Assembly: GCA_023897205.1 (NCBI GenBank)
Contig: JAHWDD010000010.1
Span: 2,418,001-2,482,000, forward strand
DNA from: Exophiala sp. HKRS030
Lineage: Eukaryota; Ascomycota; Eurotiomycetes; Chaetothyriales; Herpotrichiellaceae
Direction of reading: 5' to 3'
DNA length: 64,000 nt
Part shown: piece after piece, positions 10,480 to 22,778 of the stretch
How the letters are laid out: each line of letters begins with the position of its first letter
How positions within the stretch are numbered: the stretch's first letter is position 1
The notes under the pieces: model-generated
Told to the model about the DNA's origin: nothing
The model's input: only the letters and a program-made list of their open reading frames with translations
Databases searched by the model: none
Program-made: the position numbers and the translations under genes

Positions 10480-11903
10480 TCAATCTGCCTTCACCGTCTG
10501 TGACGCCAGTATATTTCTTAACGCACCAATCAAGCGACCACTTGCACCACTCAAACTCGCCTTGATCACCGTCATTGTATTCAGGAACACAACCCAAGGA
10601 ACACTAGCGTTTGGATCACTAGACAACCCGGCGGCTAACCGTCGTATATTCCAGTAAAAGAACTGAATTCCCAGTCCGCTTCCGACGACTTTTGCTGGGA
10701 CAATACGCCCCAACCACAGACCGCGGATCTGATGAGACATTGCCAATGCTTCGTCGTCTGGAATCTCCGGATTGAGAAGAATCTCGCGCGGCAGAGAAGG
10801 TTGAAGAACGGCTGATCTTCCCAGTCCAATCATCTGACAAAGACCACTTTCAATCACATCTGCCATGCCATTCCGACTTCTGAATCCTCCGCTCAGCTGA
10901 ATTGGAACCTTTCTGTCTAATCTCATCAGTCTCTCTGCGAATTCGGAATATACGGATTCCCTGAGTCTCGTGCTTTCTCTCTTGGGAGCTTTTTCCAAAC
11001 TCTTCGCCCAAAACTGTTCCTGAGACCGTCTGTGGTGCTTTCGGCGTTTCCACCGGAGACCTCGACGAAATCCACCATTCCGCACTCGACCAGCCACCGT
11101 ACTTGTTCCAATGCCTCGTCCTGTGAAAGACCATCTGCACCCATGTAGTCGCCTGAATTCAGTTTGACTCCCACACAGAAAGGTACCGGACATGCATCTC
11201 GGACTTCCTGAACGAGTCGCTGCAAGAACTTGATCCGGCCTCCAGGCGACCCTCCATACTCATGGGTGCGTTTGTTCGTATGCGGACTCAGGAACTGACT
11301 TATCAAAAACCCATGGGCAGCATGTAATTGAACACCAGCAAAGCCAGCCTCCGGCGCAACCTTGGCCCTCTCACAAAGTTAGCCACGGCCTCGTCAATCT
11401 CGGCATGATCCATCGCCTTGGGCGTGCCTAGCAAGTTGTCCAGAGCGAGTTTATCAAGCCACGTATCCCCATTTTGACCGGAACACTACTCGGACACAAA
11501 GCAGGCATATCATGTGGTCTGACGCCCGCGCCAGCGGGACTCATCCTGCCCGGATGTGCCAGCTGCACTACCACGGGCGTCCCGTCGGCCTGCGCGACCG
11601 TCGCCCATTCCTTCCACTTGGCGAGCACGCTCGGATCCGACAGACTGGCTTCGCGGATCGTCACATCGCCGGCAAGGCTGAGGAAGCGTAGGTCGACTTG
11701 CACTTGGCCGGTCAGGAGCATCCCGTACTGCGCTGTGCCCATGTTCTGTACAAAGTGCGGAATTTGTCCATCGGCGGGTCGAAGTGTGGTGGCGTCGCGC
11801 ATGTTTCTTGCATAGGGCATTTCACCAACCGGTTGGGGAGGCGCAGCCCGCACGGGAGTGTGAGTGGGGTGTTCAGCGTGTCGAGAGACCGTGTAGCAGA
11901 CAT
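10480..11903 (-). CDS. old yellow enzyme-type NADH:flavin oxidoreductase, frame broken at four G runs
   Basis: A single-exon OYE-family gene starting [14 protein letters not shown] at 11903 and ending QTVKAD at 10480. Four breaks interrupt it, each in a C run of the plus strand: 11722-11724, 11467-11470, 11367-11369 and 11007-11009. One extra base per run gives a continuous 475-residue protein. Family marks in order are [51 protein letters not shown] (the His-Ala-Ala-His substrate-binding motif), [19 protein letters not shown] and IQLSGGFRS. The C terminus adds a hydrophobic segment ([17 protein letters not shown]) beyond the usual barrel. OYEs bind FMN and use NAD(P)H to reduce activated alkenes, in detoxification or in metabolite pathways. 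The gene is either functional with sequence errors or a pseudogene; the uniform error type favours the former. A GT..AG pair around break 1 would delete a conserved strand and was rejected. Confidence 0.85.
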
Positions 11904-14751
11904 CGTTTGCGGATGTGAGAGCAATGGACGGGTACTCTGGACGAGTGGGCTCAAGAGAGCACGTTCCGAATGTAAGGGTTAGACAAGGGATACAAGCTCG
12001 ATACGCAGCAATGGAAGAGGCTTGCAACAATATGGCCATGTGTAGTGAAAGTCTATATGCAGATTACCTCACTCCATGGCATTTCATCAGAGATGCATCA
12101 AGTATTTTTCAAGCACTTATCGCCGTATCTCTCTCTACCCTAGCTCCGAAGTACAAACGACCGATCTTCACCCTTATCAAGTCTCCCAAGAGCGAGCTGA
12201 CGATCTGTGGAGATACTCCAGCCCATCAAAGGGTTGTTCCGAAAACGCTCGTTCGTTAGCATTGTAGATTCCAAGTACCCTGTATACGCCTCGGAGATTC
12301 ACAGATCGGAGAAACGCATTTTATTCTGGAGCCAGACATTATGGCAATCAATTGCGGGGATTGGTCCTCAATTCACGGCACACAAGCTCCAAGTGGATCC
12401 AGCGAGACCAAGTATTTGAGATGCCTTCTCGATAGAAAGAAACACTGCGCCTAGCGAACAGGCTTTGTGCGTTGGGACGACTAGAATGAGCTTACTGGCT
12501 AGCTGTCAGAGAATGACATGGCTGAGCTGTTGTTTCGAGCTAATCGTAGACTCGTAGTGAATATAAGTGTAGTACGACGGATGTGATTGTACGACCTTGG
12601 ACATGCACGTCTCGAGATGAGAAACCAGAATATCTTGCGTCCGGCGTGGTGAGTGATGGGGGTGGTTTGATCGACCATAGAGAGATGAAGGGACTTGGTG
12701 CATGGCCCATGATGAGATCGCAACTCAGATTATGCTGACTGGAGCACTCGTGGTGGGTATGGGGCTGGGTCCAGACCTTGCCTCTGAGACGGGATGGACG
12801 CACCTACCAGCCTACCGGGGATAATGTGGTTGGGTGTTTTCGGATTTCAGGGTCCGCCAGGGACGAAGGAGATGGAGCGATAAGAGCGCAGAGATTCCAG
12901 AGAGGCGACGTCATTATTACCTGGCCTGTCATGGACAGATTGATCAATTGTCGAGTCTACCGAGTATGTAGTATATGGTGGATTCGACCCAGAGAAAAGT
13001 GCCTCGACGTGCTCGACGTTCAGTGGTCAAGTAGTGACTAGGTCAGAGGTTGGGGACATGCAGCACGTGACTAGGCGTCTGGGTTCTCGGGTACTTTAGT
13101 TAGCACCTAAATTTTTATACGCAATCTGGTATATCTGGAGGTACTTCAGAAAGTGATTGCTGTAAAGATCTTCCGGACACCACCGCATGGTTTTTCGGTT
13201 CTTTTTCATATTGGTTATCTCAAAGAGCCAGTTCGTCGCGGGCGATCTGCTAGGTGCACCCGAGGTGGGTGTGGTCACGTGGTAGAGTCCCCAGATCTTG
13301 GCGCCAAGCACTGAATAATTGATCCGGGTTCCGAGTTGATGCAACGAGTCATGTGATTTTGGTCTGTGGTGGAAAAGAAACTCGGGTAAGGTTGATGCTG
13401 GCACCCGGCACAGTACTTCTGGCTGACGGGGTCTTGTAGGATGGACGGAAAAGTTTGTAGCCGAAAGCCATTCGGCCAGAAATCAAGCTGGCTTTAATTG
13501 GTAATTGCTTTGAGAGCCTTCTACTGTGTGATTTTTAAGCGAGGGGTCGAATCAAATGATCGACGACCAACCAAGTCAACAAGCTTGATCGTAAACTGTT
13601 CCTCTCTAGGACTAATCCCCTCGGGTGTGCGGGGATTCAATTTCGCCATCAGCCATCTTTTGTCTGTAGGCGTCGCCGTCTCGGGCAGTTTTTGACTGGT
13701 CTGCAGCTGCGCTAGGCAGATTGTCAAAGCCAGCAGGCGGTCATGCTTTGGGCGCGGGCAGGACGGATGCTCGCTTGTGGCTCCCTCCGAAGCGAAGCAT
13801 GGCTTCTCAGTGCCCTCTCGAGTCTTGGAGCCACCTTACGTTGAAAGGTTGGTCCGCACTCCGGAGGACTTGTTGACACCAGAATCATACCACGCTCGAA
13901 TGCTGTGTGTTGGGTGACTGTCAGGTGTGAGTGTTCCTGTTCACTACTCACTTTATTCTCCGAGGAACCCAGTGGCTACCTATGTAGGTGTAGGTAGGTC
14001 GCTTTGGCTGTACTCCGTATTCATACCAAGTCAAGCGAAGCTCTCTTGGAATGAATGATCAGCATCACGTGGCCAATCGAGATGTGCGACTTCAACCATG
14101 GCAATTGCCGATTGTCGCTCCTTCACCTCTTCGCTCCTACCCTCGTTTCGACTTGTCCTCGGTGTCGCACCTGCCAAATGTGAATCCTACCTACCTAACT
14201 TGCAGTCTCCCAAAAGCTTCAGCGCTCCTTCTCATTTAGTCCCTGCTCACTCCATACTTGACAGGTCGATACTACTGGGGAAGGTACCTCCAGGCTCCCG
14301 TACCTTTCCCAGGATATCATTGGTTAGTTTGTTGCCTCTTGGTGGTCCATTGTAGCTTCCAAGGTTGCTCTCCAAACGCCGACTTACAACTTGTCGGAAA
14401 CCGACGATCTCGAGGTTAAGCGATCCTACCATTTCTTCTTTCTGCGTCGGATCTCCTTCGATCCGTTCTCCTTGGTTTGTTCAGTCAACCTGAGGGCTAA
14501 TACCAAAGTTACGTCTGGATTTATCTTCGCTTAGCACGCTTAGACCAGCCAATCGCGAGTTTATGTGGTGGCGTTCTGTGTACACCCACCCTCCCAGAAT
14601 CGTCAATCAAAAGAACTTCGTCTTCGTTTTCAAATTCTGATCCTACTTCTCCTATCAACTGTGTCGGCTTCCACCTCGGCCTTCGAGAGACTGCACAGGT
14701 TCTACTACTGTTGACATCACACCTACGACCATAACCCGCTGTTGAGCAAAA
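11904..14751. other. long divergent intergenic region, no gene seen
   Basis: About 2.8 kb between the 5' ends of the OYE and MFS genes. It holds short TAGG/TACC-type repeats near 13980-14000 and 14190, and one TACTCCGTA nonamer at 14011-14019. Open frames are short and without family resemblance, for example 13096-13404 minus. It probably carries both promoters and long UTRs. Confidence 0.45.
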
Positions 14752-16682
14752 ATGAAGTTTCCTTGGTCCAAGGCGGAGCCGACGCCCGAGGATCCTACTC
14801 CAGAAGCCAAACAGGGCGATACAGAACAACCGCCGACTTCACAGCATCAAAATTCACCCGTCCTTTCGCAGAATCACATAGAATCTGAGAAGTCAGAGCT
14901 ACCAGCTAGCTCTTCGATCACTCCATCCCAAGAATCTTCGTTGACCCCAAATGCGACAAGCCCTGCTTCAATAAACCAAGAAACAAACGCCACCATACCC
15001 GAGAAACCAGAGCTTATCACAAGAACAACTACCGCCAATACCAACACTTCCGAACCAGACATACCAGGTGAGGATGATGAGTCCAAATACATCAGTGGCA
15101 TGCCACTATACCTGTTGACCTTTGGCCTGACTCTTTCCACCTTTGTCATTGCTCTCGACAACACCATTATCGCCACGGCCATCCCGCGTATCACCACCGT
15201 CTTCAATTCACTCGATGATGTGGGATGGTATGGTTCCTCCTACCTCCTCACAACCACATCATTACAACCTTCTTTCGGGAAGGTCTATACTTATTTCAAT
15301 GTCAAATGGACATATATGCTAGCACTCATCATTTTTGAGATTGGGTCCGTTTTGTGTGGAGCCGCCGTCAATTCTGAGATGCTTATAGTCGGCCGAGCCG
15401 TCGCCGGTGCCGGTGCAGCCGCCTTGTTTTCTGGAGGAATGACTATTGTAGGATATTCAGTACCTCTGAGGAAGAGACCTATTTACATTGGCCTGCTTTC
15501 CTCCATGTTCGGCATCGCCAGTGTTGTCGGGCCCATTCTTGGTGGTGCTTTTACCGATCGTAAGATGCCTCAAAATATAGCCTTTGTTCTACATGGAACT
15601 CTTAGCTGACAGTCTTCCTTCCAGGCGTGTCTTGGCGATGGTGTTTCTACATCAATCTGCCTATCGGTGCCATTGCCATTGCCGCCGTATGGTTCTTCTT
15701 TCAGAATCCAAAGAGAGAACACTCCAACCTAACCACAAAGGAGAAGATAGCACAGATCGATCTTCTTGGCGCCTTCTTTCTGATCTGCTCCATTGTGTGC
15801 CTCCTTCTCGCATTGCAATGGGGTGGCACAACGTATGCTTGGTCTAATTCAAAAGTCTGGGGTTGCATCCTTGGCTTTGCTCTGCTTATGGGCACCTTTT
15901 CTGGCATTCAATTATGGAAAGGTGACCTTGCCACCCTTCCTCCACGAATCCTTCTGCGACAGCGTACCGTCTTTGTCTGTGCATTCTTCTCGGCTTTTCT
16001 GGCCATGGCGCTCTACACCCATATCTTTTACCTCCCGTTCTATTTTCAAGCAGTCAAAGGAACGACTGCCGAAGAATCAGGTATTCGTACTATCCCATAT
16101 CTAGTCAGTATCACTCTTTCATCTATCGTGGTGGGTGGAAGCGTGACAGCTTTGGGTCCATATGTACCCTTCACCTGGGGCGGATCCGCCCTCTTTGCTG
16201 TCGGAGCCGGCATGCTGTATACCCTAGAGCCAGATTCACCAGCCAGGACTTGGATCGGATATCAAATTCTAGCCGGTTTTGGTGCCGGGGCCTGTGTCCA
16301 AATTCCCTTCATCGCCGTGCAGGTGGTGCTTAGCAAAAAGGATATGCCCATTGGGAATGCCGTGGCAATCTTTTTCAACTCTCTTGGAGGTGCTGTGTCG
16401 ATTTCTATTGCTCAGAATATCTTCTCCAACACGTTGGTAAAGGAGATCCCGAAACACACCACAGGTGTTGATCCATGGGTGATAGTCATGGCCGGTGCAA
16501 CTCATATCAAAGAGGTCACTCCCGCAAATGAGGTTGAGGGTGTCTTGATATCATACAATATTGCTGTTACCACGGCCTTCATATTGGCCATAGCGTGCGC
16601 GGGAATCGCCTTCATACTGTCTTTGGGATTTGAGTGGAAGACGGTCAAAGGGAAGAAGCTCGAGATGGGTGGCGGAGCATAA
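14752..16682 (+). CDS. MFS drug/metabolite exporter (DHA2-like, 14-TM type)
   Basis: Exons 14752-15559 and 15625-16682 give 621 residues. The 65-nt intron has GTAAGA at its start and GCTGAC just before CCAG, and joins FTD to RVSWRWCFYINLP. About 115 N-terminal residues are Pro/Thr/Ser-rich and cytosolic. The membrane part then starts PLYLLTFGLTLSTFVIALDN. The LDNTIIATAIP segment, the GRAVAGAGAAALFSGG motif and the SWRWCFYINLP segment are hallmarks of the fungal DHA2-type exporters, which include many toxin and drug efflux pumps. It is a plasma-membrane or vacuolar proton antiporter by family; the substrate is not predictable. It is convergent with a Zn2Cys6 regulator (192 bp between stops) and near OYE and SDR genes, which suggests a small metabolic or detoxification group. 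Confidence 0.92.
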
Positions 16683-16873
16683 AAGTCATTGCCAAGTTTC
16701 AGGTTGCTCAAACATAAACTGTGGCTGAAAGTTCACTTGATTATGGATCATGGCTCGTTCTCTGCAATCGTCGACGACTGCATTTGGTCAATGCATCTCC
16801 ATCATCAGGGAACCACGTCGAGATGAAGTTGAATCTTTGCATGGAATGAAATGTTTGCTCCTACAAGTCTTCG

Positions 16874-18574
16874 TTAGTCATGTCTGACATGTCTCCCTTT
16901 GCCTTTTTCAAGACTCACCACACCCTGCCAAGTCTTGCTGTCATGTTTCCATGGTAGATTGGACAACTGAAAGGAAAATTGACTCATTTGAGTCGGATCG
17001 GCAAAAGGATATCTCTGCACTGTGAGAGTGTAGGATCCAACGCTGGGACGGATCCTTAAATTGAGAAGTCTGACACGTCTCTCTTCTGGCACATCAGAGC
17101 AGACCACCGGATTGATTAGCCCATGTTCCTCTATTTCGACAACATGTAATGCGATGGCGGCCAAAAATTCGCCATCACGACCACATGATTTCAACAACTC
17201 GATGGCTTCTCTTCGCATACTTGTCGTTCTATATCGTGTAGCAACGAACCAAAGGGGTGGAATAAATTTCTCGAGTGTATCCAGAGCTTCTTCCCTAGCG
17301 CGCGGCATCAAAAACATACAATAGCTGAGGATTCCATCCAAAACACCTGTGTATAGGTCAAAAGTCATCTCTCCATCGAACGGAGCACAGCGGGACATGA
17401 CGTGGAGGCAGACATAGTATGTTCGAAGAATATAGATGTCGGTGATGCTTCTGAAAGGAGAATACCGATCTAGATCACAGTGATTCAAATTGAGATTTGA
17501 CATCCAGGTATTGAGTCTATTGGTAAGTGACTCCACGCTTTCGAACCGTGTTCGAGGCGGTTTACCATGGAGCTTGAGTGTGACGCATTCAGTCGCAAGA
17601 ATTTGTAACGTGGCAACAGCATCATGGTCTGTTCTAAATTGGGAGCATCTTTGATGAGGTGAAAGATGCTGAACATTCTGCAAAAACTCATCTTCCAGTG
17701 GTAGTGGAATTCGATACTGTACTGGGGTGACGTTCCGAAAATATTCAGATGCCTGAACTTCAATTTCTGAGAATATGGGCCCAATTTCATCCGCAATGAT
17801 GCTAGGAGGTCGAAGTCCATTCTCGGGAAATTTCTGCGCAATGATCAGCCTACCGGCTTCGACATGCTGCATTGCCGCTATGGCATTCTGTTGCAGTTCA
17901 TCGCAAACAATCAGCAAGAGGCAAGCGGCCAACAAGACAGTCAGATCAGGGTTTATGGATTCTCCGAGCAGCTTTAATGCCCGGCTGTAGTGCCACAGGT
18001 AGAAGCGATCGTTGGTGTATTCTGGACTCGACCGCCATCCCAAGCGGTCCAGTCGCGAAACAGCAAGCACAAGGTGCCCGATACTGGGTTCGCGATGGTA
18101 CATTTGCGGCACACACACATTCCAGAATGCCCGGCTTCCATGATTGGTAAATCGTGGGGCGCATACTTCATAGAAGTATTGATAAACACTATTTTGATAG
18201 TGTCGGTCATGGTCATAGCAACTGGCTACCGTTACTGCTGATGAGCTCGATGGAGCAAGGACGACGAGAAAAGCGACGGGCGGTGTGTCTGCCACTGCTG
18301 GCGATTTGGGTGGCGCATAGCCATCGCACTTCCGCCCGTGCTGGTACATTTGTGGCAGGCTGGTTTGGCCTCGTCGCATTTGATTTTTCTGATTCTATTG
18401 GTGTGCAGTCAGCTCCAATTCGAGTGTACATTTGTCAGGAGGGTTGGTTATATAAAGGAATTTATCGAGTACGGACTTGCATGTGATACAACCGTTAGCA
18501 ACACGTCGTGTGCTCCGAGGTTTGGACCGTAATGGCGCCACTTGGTGTGTAATACCGTGCGCAAGGGATCGCAT
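16874..18574 (-). CDS. Zn2Cys6 fungal transcription factor
   Basis: Exon 1 is 18574-18477 (starting MRSLAHG in the context ACCATG), intron 18395-18476 (GTCCGT...CAATAG with GCTGAC 13 bases before the AG), exon 2 18394-16874. One break lies at the C run 18335-18337. With the intron removed and one G added to that run, a perfect zinc cluster forms at residues 29-56: six Cys with spacing 2-6-6-2-6, reading GCITCKIRKIKCDE then CHKC and GRKCDGY. The total is 539 residues. The rest looks like the fungal-specific middle homology region, mostly helical, with HLVLAVSRLDRL and ACLLLIVCDELQ segments. A short form starting at an internal ATG (18379) would lack the zinc cluster. By position it may control the adjacent MFS transporter or the divergent SDR; its targets are not shown by sequence. 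Confidence 0.88.
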
Positions 18575-19426
18575 GGTCCTGACCAGATTCCATTATCAGA
18601 AGACTGTGAGAGAGTAGAAGACGTCGAAGACAAAAGGTCGACTCGATAGTATTCAGGTCCCAGTCTATTATCCACGTTCAGGCGTCCACTTGGCGGTGGG
18701 TTCGAATGGTGGCAGAGGGCGATGACAAACAAATCCCAAGCCCTCAACGTTATGACGCTCATTCGCCTTCGAAAGAGAACCCTCAGGTACAACGTACGAG
18801 TATTGAATGCCGGCCGCGGCCGGGGCAAGGCCTTAAGCCCGTCATGCCTCTGATTGGCGGGTTCGCGGTCTAGTCACTAGCTGCAGCTGATGGCGATGGG
18901 GTCCTTGGCAATGGATGGGTTTCGTATTCGTGACTCGAGAATTGGTGAGCAATGCCTCAAGAAAATCATCACCCTGAGCGGCGGGCTTTTGTCCGTTGAC
19001 CGTCCACCGCTGGTGCCTGAACTGGCGAGAGGATTGAGAAGACATTTGCGTGATGAATAATGTGATAGTGCCGAGGTTAGTTGGTTCTGATGGAAGTGTC
19101 CTGGTACCTACCGTAATTCGTCGCGGTGATGAGAGTAAAGGACGATCCGCGTGGAGTTTGGCACGTTTTGCTTTCGTGATAAGTCCGAGCTCATAAACCG
19201 GATGTCGATATTCGAGGTTCCAAGGAAAAAGTATAAAGTATGCCTCCATGCTCTGAGGTTTCCGGAGTCTACTCATCATATTCTATCAAGTGCATAGAAC
19301 TCCAACCGAAACATCAAACAGAATAACAAAAAAACCTCCTTGTTCAACAGTAACCATCCCCAGTATACCCACGGCATCATCAACAACAACATCCATCTAC
19401 CCCAAACCAAACCACCCTCTAACAAG
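18575..19426. promoter_or_regulatory. divergent promoter region of the Zn2Cys6 factor and the SDR
   Basis: This is an 852-bp region between divergent ATGs. It contains CGG triplets (zinc-cluster proteins commonly bind CGG half-sites) but no clear inverted pair with fixed spacing that I would call an operator. A purine/pyrimidine-rich AAC-type leader precedes the SDR start. Confidence 0.35.
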
Positions 19427-20167
19427 ATGGCCCAACCACACCAACGAGTCACGCTGATCACCGGCGCCAACCAAGGCCTAGGCTACGAAGCGGTCAAGCG
19501 GCTTGCGTCGCAATACCCGGACAACATCGTGCTCCTAGGCTCGCGCAGCGCCGACAAGGGCAAAGCGGCCGCAGACACGATCACACAACTGGCCTCGGGC
19601 TCGCGCGTGGTCCCATTCGTCATCGACATCGACTCAGACGCCTCGATCGCAGCCGCGGTCAAGACGGTCGAGCAAGACTACGGCCGGCTGGACGTGCTGT
19701 ACCACAATGCAGCGGTGGCGCATCTACCGGGCACGCCGCGCGAGGTGATCAACGCCGTCATGCAGACCAACGCCAGCAGCACCGTGCTGGTCACCGACGC
19801 ATTCCTCCCGTTGCTGCGCAAGGCCAAGGTCCCGCGCATCCTGTTCATGAGTTCCGGCCTCGGCTCGCTGACCCTCAACCTCGACCCCTCCTGGCCCTTC
19901 TACGGCATCGACGAGAAACCCTACATCGCGTCCAAGGCCGCCATGAACATGATTGGCGTCCTGTACTTGGCCCAGCTGGGCAAGGAAGGGTTCAAGATCA
20001 ATGTCCTCAACCCGGGCTGGCGCGCCACGGGGTTGAATGGCTATGCCGAGGGCGCGGGCAAGGCCGAGGATGGCATCGTCGAGGCCGTCAAGTTGGTCGT
20101 CGATGATGATCCAAAGGGCGTCACTGGCCAGTTTGTCTCTGATGATGGTGCGTTTTTGCCTTGGTAG
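19427..20167 (+). CDS. short-chain dehydrogenase/reductase (classical SDR)
   Basis: A 246-residue single-exon SDR; the ATG at 19427 (AAGATGGCC) is chosen because it places the dinucleotide-binding motif TGANQGLG at residues 12-19, as usual. Other family marks are the NAAVA strand, the catalytic serine region (ILFMSSGLGS), YIASK (Tyr166 and Lys170) and the NVLNPGW turn. The gene is noticeably more GC-rich than its neighbours, especially at third codon positions. The family reduces or oxidises carbonyls and alcohols with NAD(P)H; Gly-rich loop details do not settle the cofactor. It is divergent from the Zn2Cys6 gene and close to OYE and MFS genes, so it may be part of the same pathway. Confidence 0.92.
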   Translation: MAQPHQRVTLITGANQGLGYEAVKRLASQYPDNIVLLGSRSADKGKAAADTITQLASGSRVVPFVIDIDSDASIAAAVKTVEQDYGRLDVLYHNAAVAHLPGTPREVINAVMQTNASSTVLVTDAFLPLLRKAKVPRILFMSSGLGSLTLNLDPSWPFYGIDEKPYIASKAAMNMIGVLYLAQLGKEGFKINVLNPGWRATGLNGYAEGAGKAEDGIVEAVKLVVDDDPKGVTGQFVSDDGAFLPW

Positions 20168-21097
20168 GCTTTGCTTTGGGAGAGACAGAGGCTCAGAGAG
20201 AGAGAGAAGGAGAGAGAGAGGTGAGAGGCCTTGTCAGGGGTACTTGTCTCGGTTACGCGTGTACGAAACACAGTGACTCACTGAGACACTTGTTTTGATT
20301 CCTCCCTATCAAGCATCTCTCGGGAGCGTGGACTCGCCTGCTCAGAGACGCTCGCGGTGCCGATCTGTTAGACCGCGAAGGAATCCGGGACGGTGCCGGG
20401 AGAAAGCAGGTCCAGCGCGATGATCAGTCGTAGCCCATCATTTATGTTATTTTGTTTGCTTATAGATTGTCTAGCTTGTAAGTCGAAAGGATACTATTGT
20501 CAAGATAAAAGAGTCATCATGTTGGACTTCCAGTCATGTTCTCGTTTCGTTTCGTGTCATTTCGTGTCGATTTCGGATCTATGATTGTCACGTGCACGCA
20601 CGTGGTAGGGTGGTCTGTCACGTGTTATGGCACCTCAGCATAGATCGAGCGGGATCGGGGTTGTTGCCTTGTCTCCTGAGGTGGGTATCGTGTTCCTTCT
20701 TCGGAAAAGTTGATATCCGAATCTTGTGCGAAGATGCCTGGCATACTGAACTCCTGTCAGATAAGGATTCTCTATTGGAGACATCTTTCATGTCGTTGAT
20801 CATGAAGATGAGATGGCGACTTCCATGGGCTCAAAATTCCCTGGGGAAGCACGCATCACTACGCGTCTTCCTTTTTTGCAACTCGAGTTCAAAAATGTCT
20901 CTTTGGGTTGAAATAGTAAGAAGTGGCAAGGGTAAAGGTTGTTTATTATCAGGTACATATCTAAAAGACAAAATGGCAGTGGAAGTAGGAGTACCAGGTA
21001 TACAACGCCAGTGAAATGACCAATATCGGACTCAAATTGAGAAAAAATGAGACTAATTGAGTTCTTTTCGGTGGCTGGGTCACGCTTGGAGATGGTC
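20168..21097. other. intergenic region between convergent genes; GA-rich tract
   Basis: About 930 bp. Just after the SDR stop is a GA-rich tract (about 20180-20222, repeated GAGA and GGAGA). The remaining frames, such as 20592-21014 plus, show no protein-like features. Confidence 0.5.
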
Positions 21098-22778
21098 TCA
21101 TGGAGACTGAGGTACGGGAGTCGCCTTTTTCTCCGGATCATCTTCAGAGCTGGGAGAATCACGGGCAGATCCTGCCACGGCATCTAGCTCGAGACCATGA
21201 CTGACATCACGGCTAACTTCGACGTAATCGTAGCAGAACTAACACAGTTAGAAAGAAACCTTGTATAGGAATGTATGGGCTTTGACTTACTTCGCCGTGC
21301 TCAACGTCATCCATACCCATGATTTCATCTTGCTCGGATGCGCGCAGATGAAGACCAGGGATAAAGTTGAGGATGAAAAGAATCAAGGCACTGAGAACAA
21401 AAGAGTATGCCATACCACTGACACCATCGGCAAGCTGATATGCCAATTGGATCCAGTGCTTGTTGAGCCAGCCACCACTGATTTCAGAAAACCCATCAAG
21501 ATGAGCTATGTAGTCGGCGGCGAATAGACCAGTCAGGAGGTTACCGACGAAACCACCGACACCGTGAATGGCAAAAATGTCCAGAGCATCATCAATGTGA
21601 AGGAGGAACTTGAGTTTGGTGGCATAATTGCAAGCGATTGAACCAACCACACCAAAGACGACTGCGGACCATGCAGGGACGAAACCGGAGCCTGGAGTGA
21701 TGGCAACGAGACCGGAAATGACACCACTGCAGAATCCAACGGTGGACCATTTGCGCTCGAGGCGGTAATCAAGAATACACCAGGTGATGCCACCAACACT
21801 TGCAGCGAGGTTAGTGACGACGGCAGCCATGACAGCGCGGAGGTTAGCCGCGAGGGCGCTACCGGCATTGAAGCCGAACCATCTGACACAATTTGTTAGC
21901 GGATATGATTCACACTTGAGAGATATTTGACGTACCCAACCCAGAGGAAGACGGTTCCGAGAACAATGTGTGAAACGTTATGTGGGCGGTAATTCAACTC
22001 GTGAGTACCGTGACCCCGACGCTTACCCAGCATCAAAGAGTAAGCCAAGGCAGCGGAGCCGGAGGAGATGTGGACGGGTGTGCCACCAGCGAAATCAAGA
22101 CCACCCATGTTGAAAACCCAACCGGAGGCGTTCCATGTCCAACAAGCAATTGGATCATAGACAATAGTGGACCAGATGAAGGAGAAAACCATTGCAGGCA
22201 GAACGCGACCACGCTCAGCTGCTGCACCGATGGCGAGAGCGACGGTGATGGCAGCGAACATGCCCTGGTAAACGGCGAACATGAGATCGGGGATCTTGGA
22301 AGATCCGACCGAGGGTGCGCCGAGGACATTGCGGAAGCCAATATTTTCGAGATCGCCGATGTACTTTCCAGCTGTATGGGAAAAGGTCAAGGAATAACCC
22401 CAGAAGAACCACTGGAAAGAGATGAGACCGGTGGCTGCGATGGAGAGCCAAATCAGTGACAAAGCCGATTTGCGTCGCGCAAGACCGGAGTAGAAGAATC
22501 TGAACAGGCGGTTAGAGTGTAACTTTGAGTAACCTTGTGTGGACCAAATCATACCCGACACCGGGAATCATCAACAAGACCAAAGCTGTGGCAGTGATCA
22601 TCCATGCAATATCACCGGCATTGTAGTAGATGTTGAGATCTTCAGTTAGGGAGTCGCCGCCAGTCATAGACGTTCCTGAGCATGGTCAACTTGGCACTGT
22701 GAGAGCGAATCACGACTATGGCTCACCTTCATAAGGCTCTAGTGGAACATAGGGAAGAGTTTCCACAGAGTCAGCCAT
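21098..22778 (-). CDS. ammonium transporter (Amt/Mep/Rh family)
   Basis: Five exons: 22778-22727, 22675-22555, 22499-21936, 21882-21291 and 21238-21098, 489 residues. All four introns are 51-55 nt with GT..AG ends and each joins conserved text, for example MIPGVG|FFYSGLARRKS and FLWVG|WFGFNAGSALA. Family marks include NAGDIAWMITATALVLLMIPG, NMGGLDFAGGTPVHISSG, FGFNAGSA and the pore histidine segments DALDIFAIHGVGGFVG. The C-terminal cytosolic tail (EFCYDYVEVSRDVSHGLEL and a Ser/Glu/Lys-rich end) is of normal length. It imports ammonium at the plasma membrane, and Mep2-like members also sense nitrogen. One HGATAR-type site (AGATAA on the coding strand, 23016-23021) lies about 240 bp upstream, consistent with but not proof of AreA/Nit2 control. 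Confidence 0.95.

Noticed and set aside
11683..11732. GT..AG pair that could be an intron in the OYE gene (GTACGG to CTCAG)
   Set aside because: Splicing it out would delete the conserved [11 protein letters not shown] strand. A one-base repair at the G run keeps it.
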